A stretch of 7,591 nt of DNA from a bacterium (GTDB taxonomy: Bacteria > CBDUZB01 > JAGLHV01). Position numbers and translations under genes: made by a program. Positions 1 to 7,214 of the stretch are shown piece after piece (position 1 is the first letter of the stretch; each line of letters starts with the position of its first letter). The notes under the pieces were generated by a model that saw only the letters and a list, made by a program, of their open reading frames with translations, was not told where the DNA came from and did no database searches. The DNA lies in contig JAGLHV010000050.1 in the NCBI GenBank assembly GCA_023143305.1, positions 1 to 7,591 of the forward strand, in the 5' to 3' direction.

Positions 1-1871
1 TTTTCAATTTCATCTAATAAAACTATCGAATAAGGCTTTCTCCTCACTGCTTCTGTTAATTGTCCCCCCTCTTCATAGCCAACATATCCCGGAGGAGCTC
101 CTATTAAGCGGGAAACAGAAAACTTTTCCATATATTCCGACATATCAATACGAACCACCGATTCCTCATCGCCAAACAAAAATTCTGCTAAAGTTCTTGC
201 TAATTCAGTTTTACCCACACCCGTAGGCCCCAAAAAAATAAAACATCCTGTAGGCCGCCGAGGATCTTTCAATCCTATACGTGAACGTCTTACTGCCTGT
301 GAAATAATTTTGATTGCTTCTTCCTGCCCTACTACTCTTTTATAAAGTTCTTCTTCCATATGCAATAATTTTTCTGTTTCTGATTCTGTCAGTTTTGTCA
401 CTGGTATTTTAGTCCAAACAGAAACAATATAAGCTATCTCTTCTTCTCCAATAACTTTCGTTTCAACTTTTCTTTCTTTCCATTTTTTCTTTGCATCATT
501 TAATTTGAATTTTGATTTTTTCTCTTTATCCCTTAATTTTGCAGCTTTTTCAAATTCCTGAACAGAAATAGCAGCTTCTTTTTCTTTAATTATGAATTCA
601 ACTTCTTTTTCTATCTCTTTTATTTCATCCGGTAAAACAGTAGTTTGCAACCTCGCTCGAGAACCTGCTTCATCAATTAAATCAATTGCTTTATCCGGCA
701 AAAAACGATCTGAAATATACCTGTCAGACAACTCCGCAGCTGCCTGTAATGAGGCATCACTATACTTTACCCTATGAAATGCTTCATACTTATCCTGTAA
801 ACCCTGCAAAATTTTTACTGTTTCTTCAACAGTAGGAGGGTCAACAATAATACTCTGAAATCTTCTTTCTAAAGCTGCATCATGTTCTATTTGTTTCCTG
901 TATTCATCCAGAGTAGTTGCCCCAATGCATTGTAATTCTCCCCGGGAAAGAGCCGGCTTTAACATATTAGAAGCATCCATTGCTCCTTCAGCTGCTCCTG
1001 CTCCGATCACAGTATGTAATTCATCAATAAATAAAATTATATTATGTTTCAAACGCCGTATCTCTTCCATAATATTTTTCAATCTTTGTTCAAATTCTCC
1101 CCTATATTTAGTTCCGGCAACTACTCCACCCATATCTAAAGTAATTACTCTCTTATTTAACAACGGTTCGGGAACATCACCCTTTGCTATTCTTTGCGCT
1201 AATCCTTCTACTATTGCACTTTTGCCCACACCCGGTTCACCAATTAAAACCGGATTATTTTTAGTACGCCGAGACAAGATTTGAAGAACACGTCCTATCT
1301 CTTCTTCCCTGCCGATTACAGGATCCAATTTATCTTCTCTGGCTAAAAGAGTTAAATCACGGCCAAATTCATCAAGAGTAGGTGTTCTATTTCGGCTATG
1401 CACGGGCTGTTCTTTAACTGATTGAGCATAAGGAACTTCTCCCAGAAGATTAACTACTTCCGCTCTCACCTTATCCAAATTTACTTTTAAATTCTCCAAT
1501 ATCCTGGCAGCAATCCCTTCTCCCTCGCGAATCAATCCCAAAAGAAGGTGTTCCGTCCCAACGTAACGATGCCTCATACTTCGTGCTTCTTCTACAGCTA
1601 ATTCCAATACTTTTTTCGCACGGGGAGTAAAAGGAACTTCTCCTAATACAAGAACACTCTCGCCAACCCCTACAATTTTTTCTACCCCATTACGAACTTT
1701 TTTCAAGTCTATCCCTAAATTAATTAGTACAGTAGCAGCAACCCCATCTCCTAAAGCAACCAGGCCTAAAAGAATATGCTCTGTCCCCAAATAATCATGA
1801 TTCAATCTTTTTGCTTCTTCCTGAGCTAAAAGTATTACTTTTTGGGCCCTTTCTGTAAAACGATTAAGCAT
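1..1871 (-). CDS. clpC: ClpC AAA+ unfoldase (Hsp100), C-terminus cut off by window edge
   Basis: This is the ATP-driven unfoldase of the cytoplasmic ClpCP protease; it recognises substrates, including arginine-phosphorylated proteins, and threads them into ClpP. From ATG at 1871 the frame stays open to the window edge, giving 623 codons of a family usually about 810-820 residues. Visible in order are two N-terminal Clp repeats (about 4-70 and 80-147), each with a GTEH motif (E31, E107); Walker A GEPGVGKS (211-218); pore-loop KYRG (255-258); Walker B with D283/E284; the arginine-finger region ERRF (335-338); and a UVR-type middle domain around 425-465 ([11 protein letters not shown] at 438-448). 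The second ATPase domain shows Walker A GPTGVGKT (548-555), pore loop GYVG (595-598) and Walker B LLDEIE (618-623), where the window ends. The middle domain makes it ClpC rather than ClpA or ClpB. The start matches the family N-terminus (NRFTERAQK). It follows mcsB by 86 bases, so it is probably the distal gene of the operon. No frameshift is seen. Confidence 0.97.
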   Translation of the reverse strand, partial: MLNRFTERAQKVILLAQEEAKRLNHDYLGTEHILLGLVALGDGVAATVLINLGIDLKKVRNGVEKIVGVGESVLVLGEVPFTPRAKKVLELAVEEARSMRHRYVGTEHLLLGLIREGEGIAARILENLKVNLDKVRAEVVNLLGEVPYAQSVKEQPVHSRNRTPTLDEFGRDLTLLAREDKLDPVIGREEEIGRVLQILSRRTKNNPVLIGEPGVGKSAIVEGLAQRIAKGDVPEPLLNKRVITLDMGGVVAGTKYRGEFEQRLKNIMEEIRRLKHNIILFIDELHTVIGAGAAEGAMDASNMLKPALSRGELQCIGATTLDEYRKQIEHDAALERRFQSIIVDPPTVEETVKILQGLQDKYEAFHRVKYSDASLQAAAELSDRYISDRFLPDKAIDLIDEAGSRARLQTTVLPDEIKEIEKEVEFIIKEKEAAISVQEFEKAAKLRDKEKKSKFKLNDAKKKWKERKVETKVIGEEEIAYIVSVWTKIPVTKLTESETEKLLHMEEELYKRVVGQEEAIKIISQAVRRSRIGLKDPRRPTGCFIFLGPTGVGKTELARTLAEFLFGDEESVVRIDMSEYMEKFSVSRLIGAPPGYVGYEEGGQLTEAVRRKPYSIVLLDEIE

Positions 1872-1872
1872 T

Positions 1873-1888
1873 CTCCTTTATACCTCCT
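1873..1888 (-). promoter_or_regulatory. Tandem Shine-Dalgarno sequences ahead of clpC
   Basis: Two purine-rich sites precede the clpC ATG. A perfect AGGAGG (1883-1888) lies 11 bases upstream, rather far, and an AAGGAG (1873-1878) lies only 1 base from the ATG, too close to serve it in the usual way. The distal one is probably used. The N-terminal protein match still fixes the ATG at 1871, because no in-frame alternative fits the family better. Confidence 0.6.
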
Positions 1889-1914
1889 GAAAATATTTTA
1901 ATTTTACTAAAACC

Positions 1915-1957
1915 GAGACCCTTCGACTCCCTACGGTCCTCTCAGGATCAATGAGAC
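1915..1957. repeat. GC-rich imperfect palindromic element bounded by GAGAC direct repeats
   Basis: This 43-base stretch of the mcsB-clpC gap is clearly richer in GC than the DNA around it. It starts and ends with the same five bases, GAGAC (1915-1919 and 1953-1957). The right copy abuts the mcsB stop codon. Inside, GACCCT (1917-1922) and AGGATC (1944-1949) can pair as a 6-bp stem with one G-U pair in minus-strand RNA. The core, CCTTCGACTCC followed by CTCAGGAT, resembles short dispersed palindromic repeats of the CCTTCGACTC...CTCAGGA type that I recall from many bacterial genomes. Only one copy is in this window, so its dispersed nature is inferred. It could fold in the mcsB-clpC transcript, but no strong T-run follows, so I do not call it a terminator. 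Confidence 0.5.
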
Positions 1958-3010
1958 TTATTTTTTAAACTTATTCCTTATTAATTCCGCTCTTAACCCG
2001 TCCCTTTGAACAAGAGACAATTGTTTTCCTTTTAATTCTTGAATATGGGCTGATTGAGCCAAAATCATAAGTTCATTAATTTCAGTAATATCACAATCTA
2101 AGTCTAAATTTAAATATAATCCTAATCTAACTTTGCTTAATAAATTCATTGTTTCATTAAAAGTAATCGAACGCATATATTTCATCATTCCATATGCCCT
2201 ATAAATCATATCCTCTATTCCTATCCTGTCTTTCTCTATCAACTTTATACGATTTTGCCTTTCATATTCTATAATCGTCTTTACCACCCGTTCAATATTA
2301 TCAATTATTGATTCTTCTTCTTGCCCTAAAGTAACCGCATTAGAAATCTGAAATAAATCACCCATTACTTCCGTCCCTTCTCCATATAATCCTCTAACAA
2401 TAAAACCTATTTTTGAAAGATTCCGTAAAACAACATTTATTTTCTGAGTAAAAACTAACGCCGGTAAATGCATCAAACAAGAAGCTCTCATTCCCGTACC
2501 TACATTAGTAGGACAAGCGGTTAAATAACCCCATCGCGGAGAAAAAGCATAATTTATTTTTTTATTTAAATTATCATCTATTTTTGTAGCCAGGCCCCAG
2601 GCCCCGGACAATTGTAATCCGGAATAAATGACCTGTAAACGCAAATGATCTTCTTCGTTAATCATAATACTGACTACTTCCTTTTTATCTATAGCAACAG
2701 CTCTGTGTCCTTGCCCTTGAGAATGCTCATAACTTATTAAATGCCTTTCTACCAGTAATTGTAAATCTATTTTATCTAATTCCAAAAGATATAATATTTG
2801 AGCATCTTTCATATATGGATTACCTTTAATTGCTTTTTCACTTTTTTCCAATATTTCTTTTCGCTGAAGATTACTTATTCTATTAGGAAAAGGAAAAAGG
2901 GGTAGATTCCGGGCCAATCTAATACGGGAAGAAATAACTACATCATAAAAAGGACCTTTTTCTTTCCACCACCTACCTTTTCTCTTACACATCTGGATTA
3001 GCTGCATCAT
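1958..3010 (-). CDS. mcsB: McsB protein-arginine kinase
   Basis: McsB transfers phosphate from ATP to arginine side chains of cytoplasmic proteins, marking them for ClpC-ClpP. The 350-residue length is normal for the family, which is related to phosphagen (guanido) kinases. Visible are the nucleotide-binding segment ISSRIRLARN (26-35), NEEDHLR (118-124), the active-site motif CPTNVGTGMR (166-175) with its conserved cysteine C166, and GLYGEGTEVMGDLFQISN (207-224). Near the C-terminus is QRDGLRAELIR (335-345), which fits the RDxxRA phospho-arginine pocket described for Firmicutes McsB as an allosteric site. The start ATG at 3010 is one base after the mcsA stop, which suggests translational coupling; a second ATG follows at once (3007) and cannot be excluded. 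An AAGGG in the end of mcsA may serve as ribosome site. Pairing with mcsA and clpC supports the call over a metabolic arginine or creatine kinase. Confidence 0.96.
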   Translation of the reverse strand: MMQLIQMCKRKGRWWKEKGPFYDVVISSRIRLARNLPLFPFPNRISNLQRKEILEKSEKAIKGNPYMKDAQILYLLELDKIDLQLLVERHLISYEHSQGQGHRAVAIDKKEVVSIMINEEDHLRLQVIYSGLQLSGAWGLATKIDDNLNKKINYAFSPRWGYLTACPTNVGTGMRASCLMHLPALVFTQKINVVLRNLSKIGFIVRGLYGEGTEVMGDLFQISNAVTLGQEEESIIDNIERVVKTIIEYERQNRIKLIEKDRIGIEDMIYRAYGMMKYMRSITFNETMNLLSKVRLGLYLNLDLDCDITEINELMILAQSAHIQELKGKQLSLVQRDGLRAELIRNKFKK

Positions 3011-3011
3011 T

Positions 3012-3542
3012 TTACCCTTTTCCCTTGTTTTTCTTACTTAACTTTTTTTCTATTTCTTTAATCTTATCTCTAATTAATGCCGCTTCTTCATATTTTTCTG
3101 CTTTTATAACCTCGGCAAGTTCTTTTTTCAAATCTTGAATATCCGGAAAAACCCTATCGTTTTTCCTTGCTTTCTTGTAAAAAGGATTCTTACCTACATG
3201 TTGATTATAACCATGAATTCTTTTTAAGAGGGACTGCAATTGCTGAGCAAAAACATCATAACATTTACTACAACCTAATTGCCCCTTTTGTTTGAAATCT
3301 TCAAAACTCATATTACAATTTTTACATCTTTGTTTTGTTTCCTTTTCTATTTTTAAAAAAGGTTCAAACCCGGAAAGACTGGCCAATAAATCAACTATAG
3401 AAAAATGTGTTTTATCAAAAGACATTTCTACCCCTTTCTTTTGAGCACATTCTTCACAAAGATGAAATTTAAATATTTTATCATCTATGATTTCTGTAAA
3501 GTGAATATTAGCTTCTTTCTTATGACACATGTTACAAAGCAC
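3012..3542 (-). CDS. mcsA: McsA-like zinc-finger protein with UVR motif, activator of McsB
   Basis: McsA binds and activates the arginine kinase McsB and links it to ClpC. The 176-residue protein has four CXXC pairs: C3/C6, C29/C32, C73/C76 and C91/C94, enough for two four-cysteine zinc sites. A UVR-type helical hairpin lies at about 133-168 (EKYEEAALIRDKIKEIEKKL, 149-168), the same type of motif as in the ClpC middle domain. The tail is lysine-rich. The start is GTG at 3542: it has a good AAGGAG 7 bases upstream, and starting at the next ATG (3530) would remove C3 and break the first zinc pair. It lies 31 bases after lolD and one base before mcsB. It lacks the ctsR neighbour usual in Firmicutes. 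Databases often label such proteins only as UvrB/UvrC motif-containing; the mcsB neighbour makes McsA the better name. Confidence 0.92.
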   Translation of the reverse strand: MLCNMCHKKEANIHFTEIIDDKIFKFHLCEECAQKKGVEMSFDKTHFSIVDLLASLSGFEPFLKIEKETKQRCKNCNMSFEDFKQKGQLGCSKCYDVFAQQLQSLLKRIHGYNQHVGKNPFYKKARKNDRVFPDIQDLKKELAEVIKAEKYEEAALIRDKIKEIEKKLSKKNKGKG

Positions 3543-3549
3543 TTTTTCT

Positions 3550-3555
3550 CTCCTT
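3550..3555 (-). promoter_or_regulatory. Ribosome binding site that fixes the GTG start of mcsA
   Basis: AAGGAG sits 7 bases before the GTG at 3542. The spacing is right for the GTG and too long for the ATG at 3530, supporting the longer protein with its first CXXC intact. Confidence 0.7.
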
Positions 3556-3573
3556 TATTACTTTTAAAACATT

Positions 3574-4281
3574 CTATACTACTATATGCCCATCTTCTAA
3601 ATAAATCCTCTGATTACAACATTTTGCCAGCTCTTCATTATGAGTAACTACAATTAAAGTCGTCCCCCTTCTTTTATTTAAATCCAGGAGTAATTGAAAT
3701 ACCCTTTTACCTATTTCTTTATCCAGATTACCCGTTGGTTCATCCGCTAAAATAAGGGAAGGGTTATTAATCAATGCTCGAGCTACTGCCACCCTTTGCT
3801 GCTCACCACCTGATAATTGCTGAGGTTTATGATTTACTCTATTTTTTAAACCTACCTCTTCCAATCCTTTTAGTGCCCTTTTTTTAATATCTGCTTTTTT
3901 TTCATTACTTCCTTCCAACCGGCTTTCCGGATTTTCCGCTCTTATAAAAGCCGGAATCATAACATTTTCTAATGCAGTAAATTCCGGAAGAAGAAGATGC
4001 GACTGAAAAATAAAACCTATTTCCCTGCTGCGTAAAACTGCTAATTGATCTTTACTAAAATCATTGATGTCTTGCCCGATAAAAAAAAAATTTCCTTCAC
4101 TTGGCCTCTCTATTGTACCAAAGATGTGCAGCAGAGTACTTTTTCCTGCACCGGAAGGACCCAGGATAACATAAATTTTTCCCGTTTCAATTTTTAAGTT
4201 AATATTTTTTAAAACTTTAACTTCTTTTTCCCCGGGAAAATAATTCTTGCATAAATTTTGTGTTTCTAAAATTATTTCCAT
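3574..4281 (-). CDS. lolD: LolD-type lipoprotein-release ABC transporter ATPase
   Basis: This cytoplasmic ATPase powers extraction of outer-membrane lipoproteins from the inner membrane, acting with the permease encoded just upstream. At 235 residues it has normal LolD size. Visible are Walker [10 protein letters not shown] (41-49), Q-loop glutamine Q93, signature LSGGEQQR (156-163), Walker B LILADEP (177-183, with adjacent D180 and E181), D-loop NLD (185-187) and H-loop H214. The segment after the Q-loop, [15 protein letters not shown] (96-110), is typical of LolD, although the wider MacB/FtsE/LolD family shares much of this. A short charged stretch at about 116-133 may be a small insertion. 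The ATG at 4281 follows the permease stop by 26 bases, with a weak GGTGA ribosome site. A run of ten T in the coding strand (4081-4090) encodes the FFF at 65-67. Confidence 0.93.
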   Translation of the reverse strand: MEIILETQNLCKNYFPGEKEVKVLKNINLKIETGKIYVILGPSGAGKSTLLHIFGTIERPSEGNFFFIGQDINDFSKDQLAVLRSREIGFIFQSHLLLPEFTALENVMIPAFIRAENPESRLEGSNEKKADIKKRALKGLEEVGLKNRVNHKPQQLSGGEQQRVAVARALINNPSLILADEPTGNLDKEIGKRVFQLLLDLNKRRGTTLIVVTHNEELAKCCNQRIYLEDGHIVV

Positions 4282-4307
4282 TTTTTCACCATTAAATCAG
4301 TTAACAT

Positions 4308-5540
4308 TCATTCATATCTAATTGCTTCACATGGGTCTAACCGGGCAGCCTTATAAGCAGGATACAGAGTAGACAAAAAACTAATCAAAACAGCGGCTAA
4401 ACCAACCCATATAAAATCCATCACCTGAATTTTTACCGGAAAAGTAGAAATGTAATAAACATCCGCAGGCAATTTAATAAATTCATATTTCTCCAATATC
4501 TTAGAGATAACAAGTCCTAAGACACACCCCAAAACAGTCCCGGAAAATCCGATAATAGAACCTTCCCATACAAAAATTTTCATAATTGCCTTATCTTTTG
4601 CTCCCATTGCCTTAAGAATTCCAATATCTTTAACTTTTTCCATAGTCATTAAAATTAAAGTGGAAATTATATTAAAAGAAGCGACCAAAACAATTAAGGT
4701 TAAAATAATAAACATTCCAATCTTCTCTAATTTTAAGGCAGTAAATAAATTTTTGTTGCTGCTCATCCAACTCCGTACCCAACAAGGATAATCAAGTTCT
4801 TCCTGAAGATTTGCTGCTACCTGATCTGCTTTGAATATATCTTTGATTTTTATTTCCAATCCGGTAATTTTATCTTTTAAATTAAAAAGATTCCGGGCAA
4901 CACTCAAAGAAACAAAAGCCATATTAGCATCATACTCATACATACCAACACTAAAAATACCACCCACTTCAAACTTCATCATCCGGGGCATCATTCCCAT
5001 AGGAGTAATCATACTATAAGGAGAAATTAAAACAACTTCTTCCCCCACAAAAAGACCTAAATTCCTGGCCAATTCCTCTCCCAAAACGATTTTTGGCATT
5101 GATTCATCGTTTGATGAAAAATCCAGGCTGCCCTTTCGGATTTTTTGTGCAATATCAGATACTTTCTTCTCTTCGGCAGGATTAATCCCTTTAATTACTG
5201 ACCCCGATACTTCTTTTCCTGCTCTCAATATTATTTGTCCATAAACAAAAGGGGCTATAGCTATAACCTCTTCCTCCTGTTTTATTTTTTCTTTTACCTG
5301 CTGTAAATTTGATAAGGATAACCCTTCTCCTTTTTGGTCTAAAACAGTTATATGTGCAGACATCCCCAGGATTTTATTTCGTAAGTCATCCTGAAAACCA
5401 TTCATTACCGAAAGAGTAACTATTAATGCCGCCACCCCCAAAGCTACTCCGCCAACAGAAATAATCGTAATTAAAGATACAAAAATATGTTTCCGTTTAG
5501 CAATTAAATACCTTAAACTAATAAAAAGTTCATAATTCAT
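4308..5540 (-). CDS. LolC/LolE-family lipoprotein-release permease
   Basis: This is the inner-membrane permease of the Lol system, which passes lipoproteins to the periplasmic carrier LolA (not in the window). Its 410 residues show the MacB/LolC architecture: a first membrane helix at about 18-46, a large periplasmic domain at about 47-270, then three helices at about 272-298, 325-348 and 373-394. The N-terminus MNYELFISLRYLIAKRK and the VMNGFQ after helix 1 are hallmarks of LolC/LolE. The stretch MEKVKDIGILKAMGA (300-313), after the second helix, is the family's cytoplasmic segment expected to contact the ATPase. Only one permease is present beside one lolD, so it may work as a homodimer, or a partner may be elsewhere; I therefore give no C or E letter. 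The ATG at 5540 is 25 bases after lysS. Its ribosome site is weak, but the N-terminal match supports the start. Confidence 0.92.
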   Translation of the reverse strand: MNYELFISLRYLIAKRKHIFVSLITIISVGGVALGVAALIVTLSVMNGFQDDLRNKILGMSAHITVLDQKGEGLSLSNLQQVKEKIKQEEEVIAIAPFVYGQIILRAGKEVSGSVIKGINPAEEKKVSDIAQKIRKGSLDFSSNDESMPKIVLGEELARNLGLFVGEEVVLISPYSMITPMGMMPRMMKFEVGGIFSVGMYEYDANMAFVSLSVARNLFNLKDKITGLEIKIKDIFKADQVAANLQEELDYPCWVRSWMSSNKNLFTALKLEKIGMFIILTLIVLVASFNIISTLILMTMEKVKDIGILKAMGAKDKAIMKIFVWEGSIIGFSGTVLGCVLGLVISKILEKYEFIKLPADVYYISTFPVKIQVMDFIWVGLAAVLISFLSTLYPAYKAARLDPCEAIRYE

Positions 5541-5565
5541 AAATTATTTCAGTTAAACTTAAAAA

Positions 5566-7050
5566 CTACTCCTTCTTCATTTGAGGGAATAAAATTACTT
5601 CCCGAATTGAGTTAGAACCAGTTAAAAGCATAACTAACCGGTCTATCCCTATTCCCAATCCCCCGCAAGGAGGCATTCCGTATTCCAAAGCACGAATGTA
5701 ATCTTCATCCAGCATTTGTGCTTCCTGGTCTCCTTTTTGTTTTGCCTTCATTTGCTCTGTCATTCTTTTTCTCTGCTCGACCGGATCATTTAATTCTGAA
5801 TAAGCATTAGCTAATTCAAAATTACCGATGAACAATTCAAATCTTTCTACTATTTCCGGATTATTTTCTTTTGATTTAGCTAACGGGGAAAGACATTTTG
5901 GATAATCCGTTATAAATACAGGTTGAACCAGTTTAGGAACTACAAAAGTATCAAAAATATGGTCAAGAATTTTATGAGATTTAGTATTTGTATCATATTT
6001 CACTTTCAATTTATCAGCGATTTGCATAATTTGCGATTTATCTGCTATATCGGTCTTTTCACTAAAATCAATACCTGTGTTTTCCTGAAGTAATTCAAAA
6101 AAACCTTTTCTCTTCCATGGAGGGGTTAAATCTATTTTATTCCCTTTGTATTCAATCTCCAATTTCCCAAAAATCTCTTTACTAATCCCTACTATCATTT
6201 CCTCACATATTTCCATCATTTCATTATAGTCACTATACGACTGATATATTTCCAGCATGGTAAATTCAGGATTATGCCGGGTAGAAATACCTTCATTCCT
6301 GAAATTCTTGTTTAATTCATAGACTCTTTCTATACCCCCCACAATCAACCGCTTAAGATATAATTCGGGAGCAACTCTTAAAAATAAATCCATACTTAAT
6401 GCGTTATGATGAGTAATAAAAGGCTGAGCAGCCGCCCCCCCCACAATAGATTGCATCATCGGAGTTTCCACTTCCAAAAACTCTTTTTTATCCAGAAATT
6501 GCCTGATTATTTTTATTATTCTGCTACGAATAATAAAAATTTCTTTTACCTTATCATTCATAATTAAATCTACATATCTTTGACGATAACGAATTTCCGT
6601 ATCTTTTAAACCATGCCACTTCTCCGGTAAAATACGCAATGATTTAGACAATAAAATCATTTTTTCCACATGAATAGAAATTTCTCCGGTTCTTGTTTTA
6701 AAAACCTTTCCCTCTACTCCAACAAAATCCCCTATATCCATTTTTTTATAAAAAAGATAGTTTTCTTCTCCTATATCATTTTTTCCAACATAAATCTGAA
6801 CCTTTCCCCAACCATCTTTAAGATGAGAAAAACTTACCTTTCCCATAACACGCCTGGATATCATACGCCCGGCAAAAGATACTTTTTTATCTACTTCTTC
6901 TCCGTTATTTAAGGATTTAAACTCTTCGTTAATATCAACGGACTTACATTTACCCTTAAATTTATGAGGAAAAGGATTTATTCCTTTGTCATATAATTCT
7001 TTTAACTTATCTTTTCTCTGTAATATCAACAAATTCACATCTTCAGTCAC
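5566..7050 (-). CDS. lysS: Lysyl-tRNA synthetase, class II
   Basis: This enzyme charges tRNA-Lys with lysine in the cytoplasm. Its 494 residues match bacterial LysS. An N-terminal OB-fold anticodon-binding domain spans about 57-135. The class II core follows: motif 1 region (FLEVETPMM, 191-199), GGAAAQPFITHHN (204-216), motif 2 FRNEGISTRHNPEFTMLE (250-267), the lysine/ATP-site stretch FELANAYSELNDP (411-423) and motif 3 GGLGIGIDRLVML (463-475) with R471. The start is GTG at 7050, with AAGGAG 7 bases upstream and no closer fitting ATG. Small departures from the common pattern are Q209 where GGAAARPF is usual and C462 where PPTGGLG is common. It is the first gene after a strong promoter and probably heads the operon running to clpC. 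No T-box or lysine-riboswitch signature is apparent in its leader. Confidence 0.98.
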   Translation of the reverse strand: MTEDVNLLILQRKDKLKELYDKGINPFPHKFKGKCKSVDINEEFKSLNNGEEVDKKVSFAGRMISRRVMGKVSFSHLKDGWGKVQIYVGKNDIGEENYLFYKKMDIGDFVGVEGKVFKTRTGEISIHVEKMILLSKSLRILPEKWHGLKDTEIRYRQRYVDLIMNDKVKEIFIIRSRIIKIIRQFLDKKEFLEVETPMMQSIVGGAAAQPFITHHNALSMDLFLRVAPELYLKRLIVGGIERVYELNKNFRNEGISTRHNPEFTMLEIYQSYSDYNEMMEICEEMIVGISKEIFGKLEIEYKGNKIDLTPPWKRKGFFELLQENTGIDFSEKTDIADKSQIMQIADKLKVKYDTNTKSHKILDHIFDTFVVPKLVQPVFITDYPKCLSPLAKSKENNPEIVERFELFIGNFELANAYSELNDPVEQRKRMTEQMKAKQKGDQEAQMLDEDYIRALEYGMPPCGGLGIGIDRLVMLLTGSNSIREVILFPQMKKE

Positions 7051-7057
7051 TTTTTTT

Positions 7058-7063
7058 CTCCTT
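7058..7063 (-). promoter_or_regulatory. Ribosome binding site for the GTG start of lysS
   Basis: AAGGAG lies 7 bases before the GTG at 7050, an ideal spacing. It decides for the non-ATG start of lysS; the arrangement is the same as at mcsA. Confidence 0.7.
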
Positions 7064-7154
7064 TTTAAATCAGCGATTAATAAATAAAATAAATTTTCGT
7101 CGACAAATTACACATTTTTTAAAAATATTTAAACAATTTACCAAATATTTTTTA

Positions 7155-7183
7155 ATAATACTTTATTTATATAGTCTTGTCAA
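7155..7183 (-). promoter_or_regulatory. Sigma-70-type promoter for the lysS-lol-mcsAB-clpC operon
   Basis: On the minus strand a perfect -35 box TTGACA (7178-7183) is followed after exactly 17 bases by TATTAT (7155-7160), five of six matches to TATAAT. Transcription would begin near 7148, leaving a leader of roughly 97 bases before the lysS GTG. The surrounding DNA is very AT-rich, so chance -10 boxes are cheap, but the perfect -35 with ideal spacing is not. This is the only convincing promoter I see ahead of the six-gene cluster. No CtsR-type heptamer repeat or CIRCE element overlaps it. Confidence 0.75.
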
Positions 7184-7214
7184 GATTAAATCTAACCCTT
7201 AAAAAATAGTTTTT

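Noticed and set aside
592..1284. Plus-strand open frames of 61 and 119 codons (592-777, 925-1284)
   Set aside because: They lie antisense within clpC, whose reading frame is conserved throughout; the translated products have no recognisable domain and no ribosome site was evident.
3405..3647. Plus-strand 80-codon open frame across mcsA and the end of lolD
   Set aside because: It is antisense to two well-supported genes and the gap between them; the product is low-complexity hydrophobic, as expected for a shadow in AT-rich DNA.
4831..5019. Plus-strand 62-codon open frame
   Set aside because: It is a shadow of the Lol permease periplasmic domain.
6434..6441. Eight-base C run in lysS as a phase-variable tract
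   Set aside because: On the coding strand it encodes the conserved GGA of GGAAA, so it is explained by protein constraint, and the frame is intact.
6670..6912. Plus-strand 80-codon open frame
   Set aside because: It is a shadow of the lysS OB-fold region.
7051..7214. T-box, lysine riboswitch, CIRCE or CtsR operator upstream of lysS
   Set aside because: I looked for the T-box GGTGGNACCGCG-like stretch, the CIRCE inverted repeat and the GGTCAAA heptamers; none is present.
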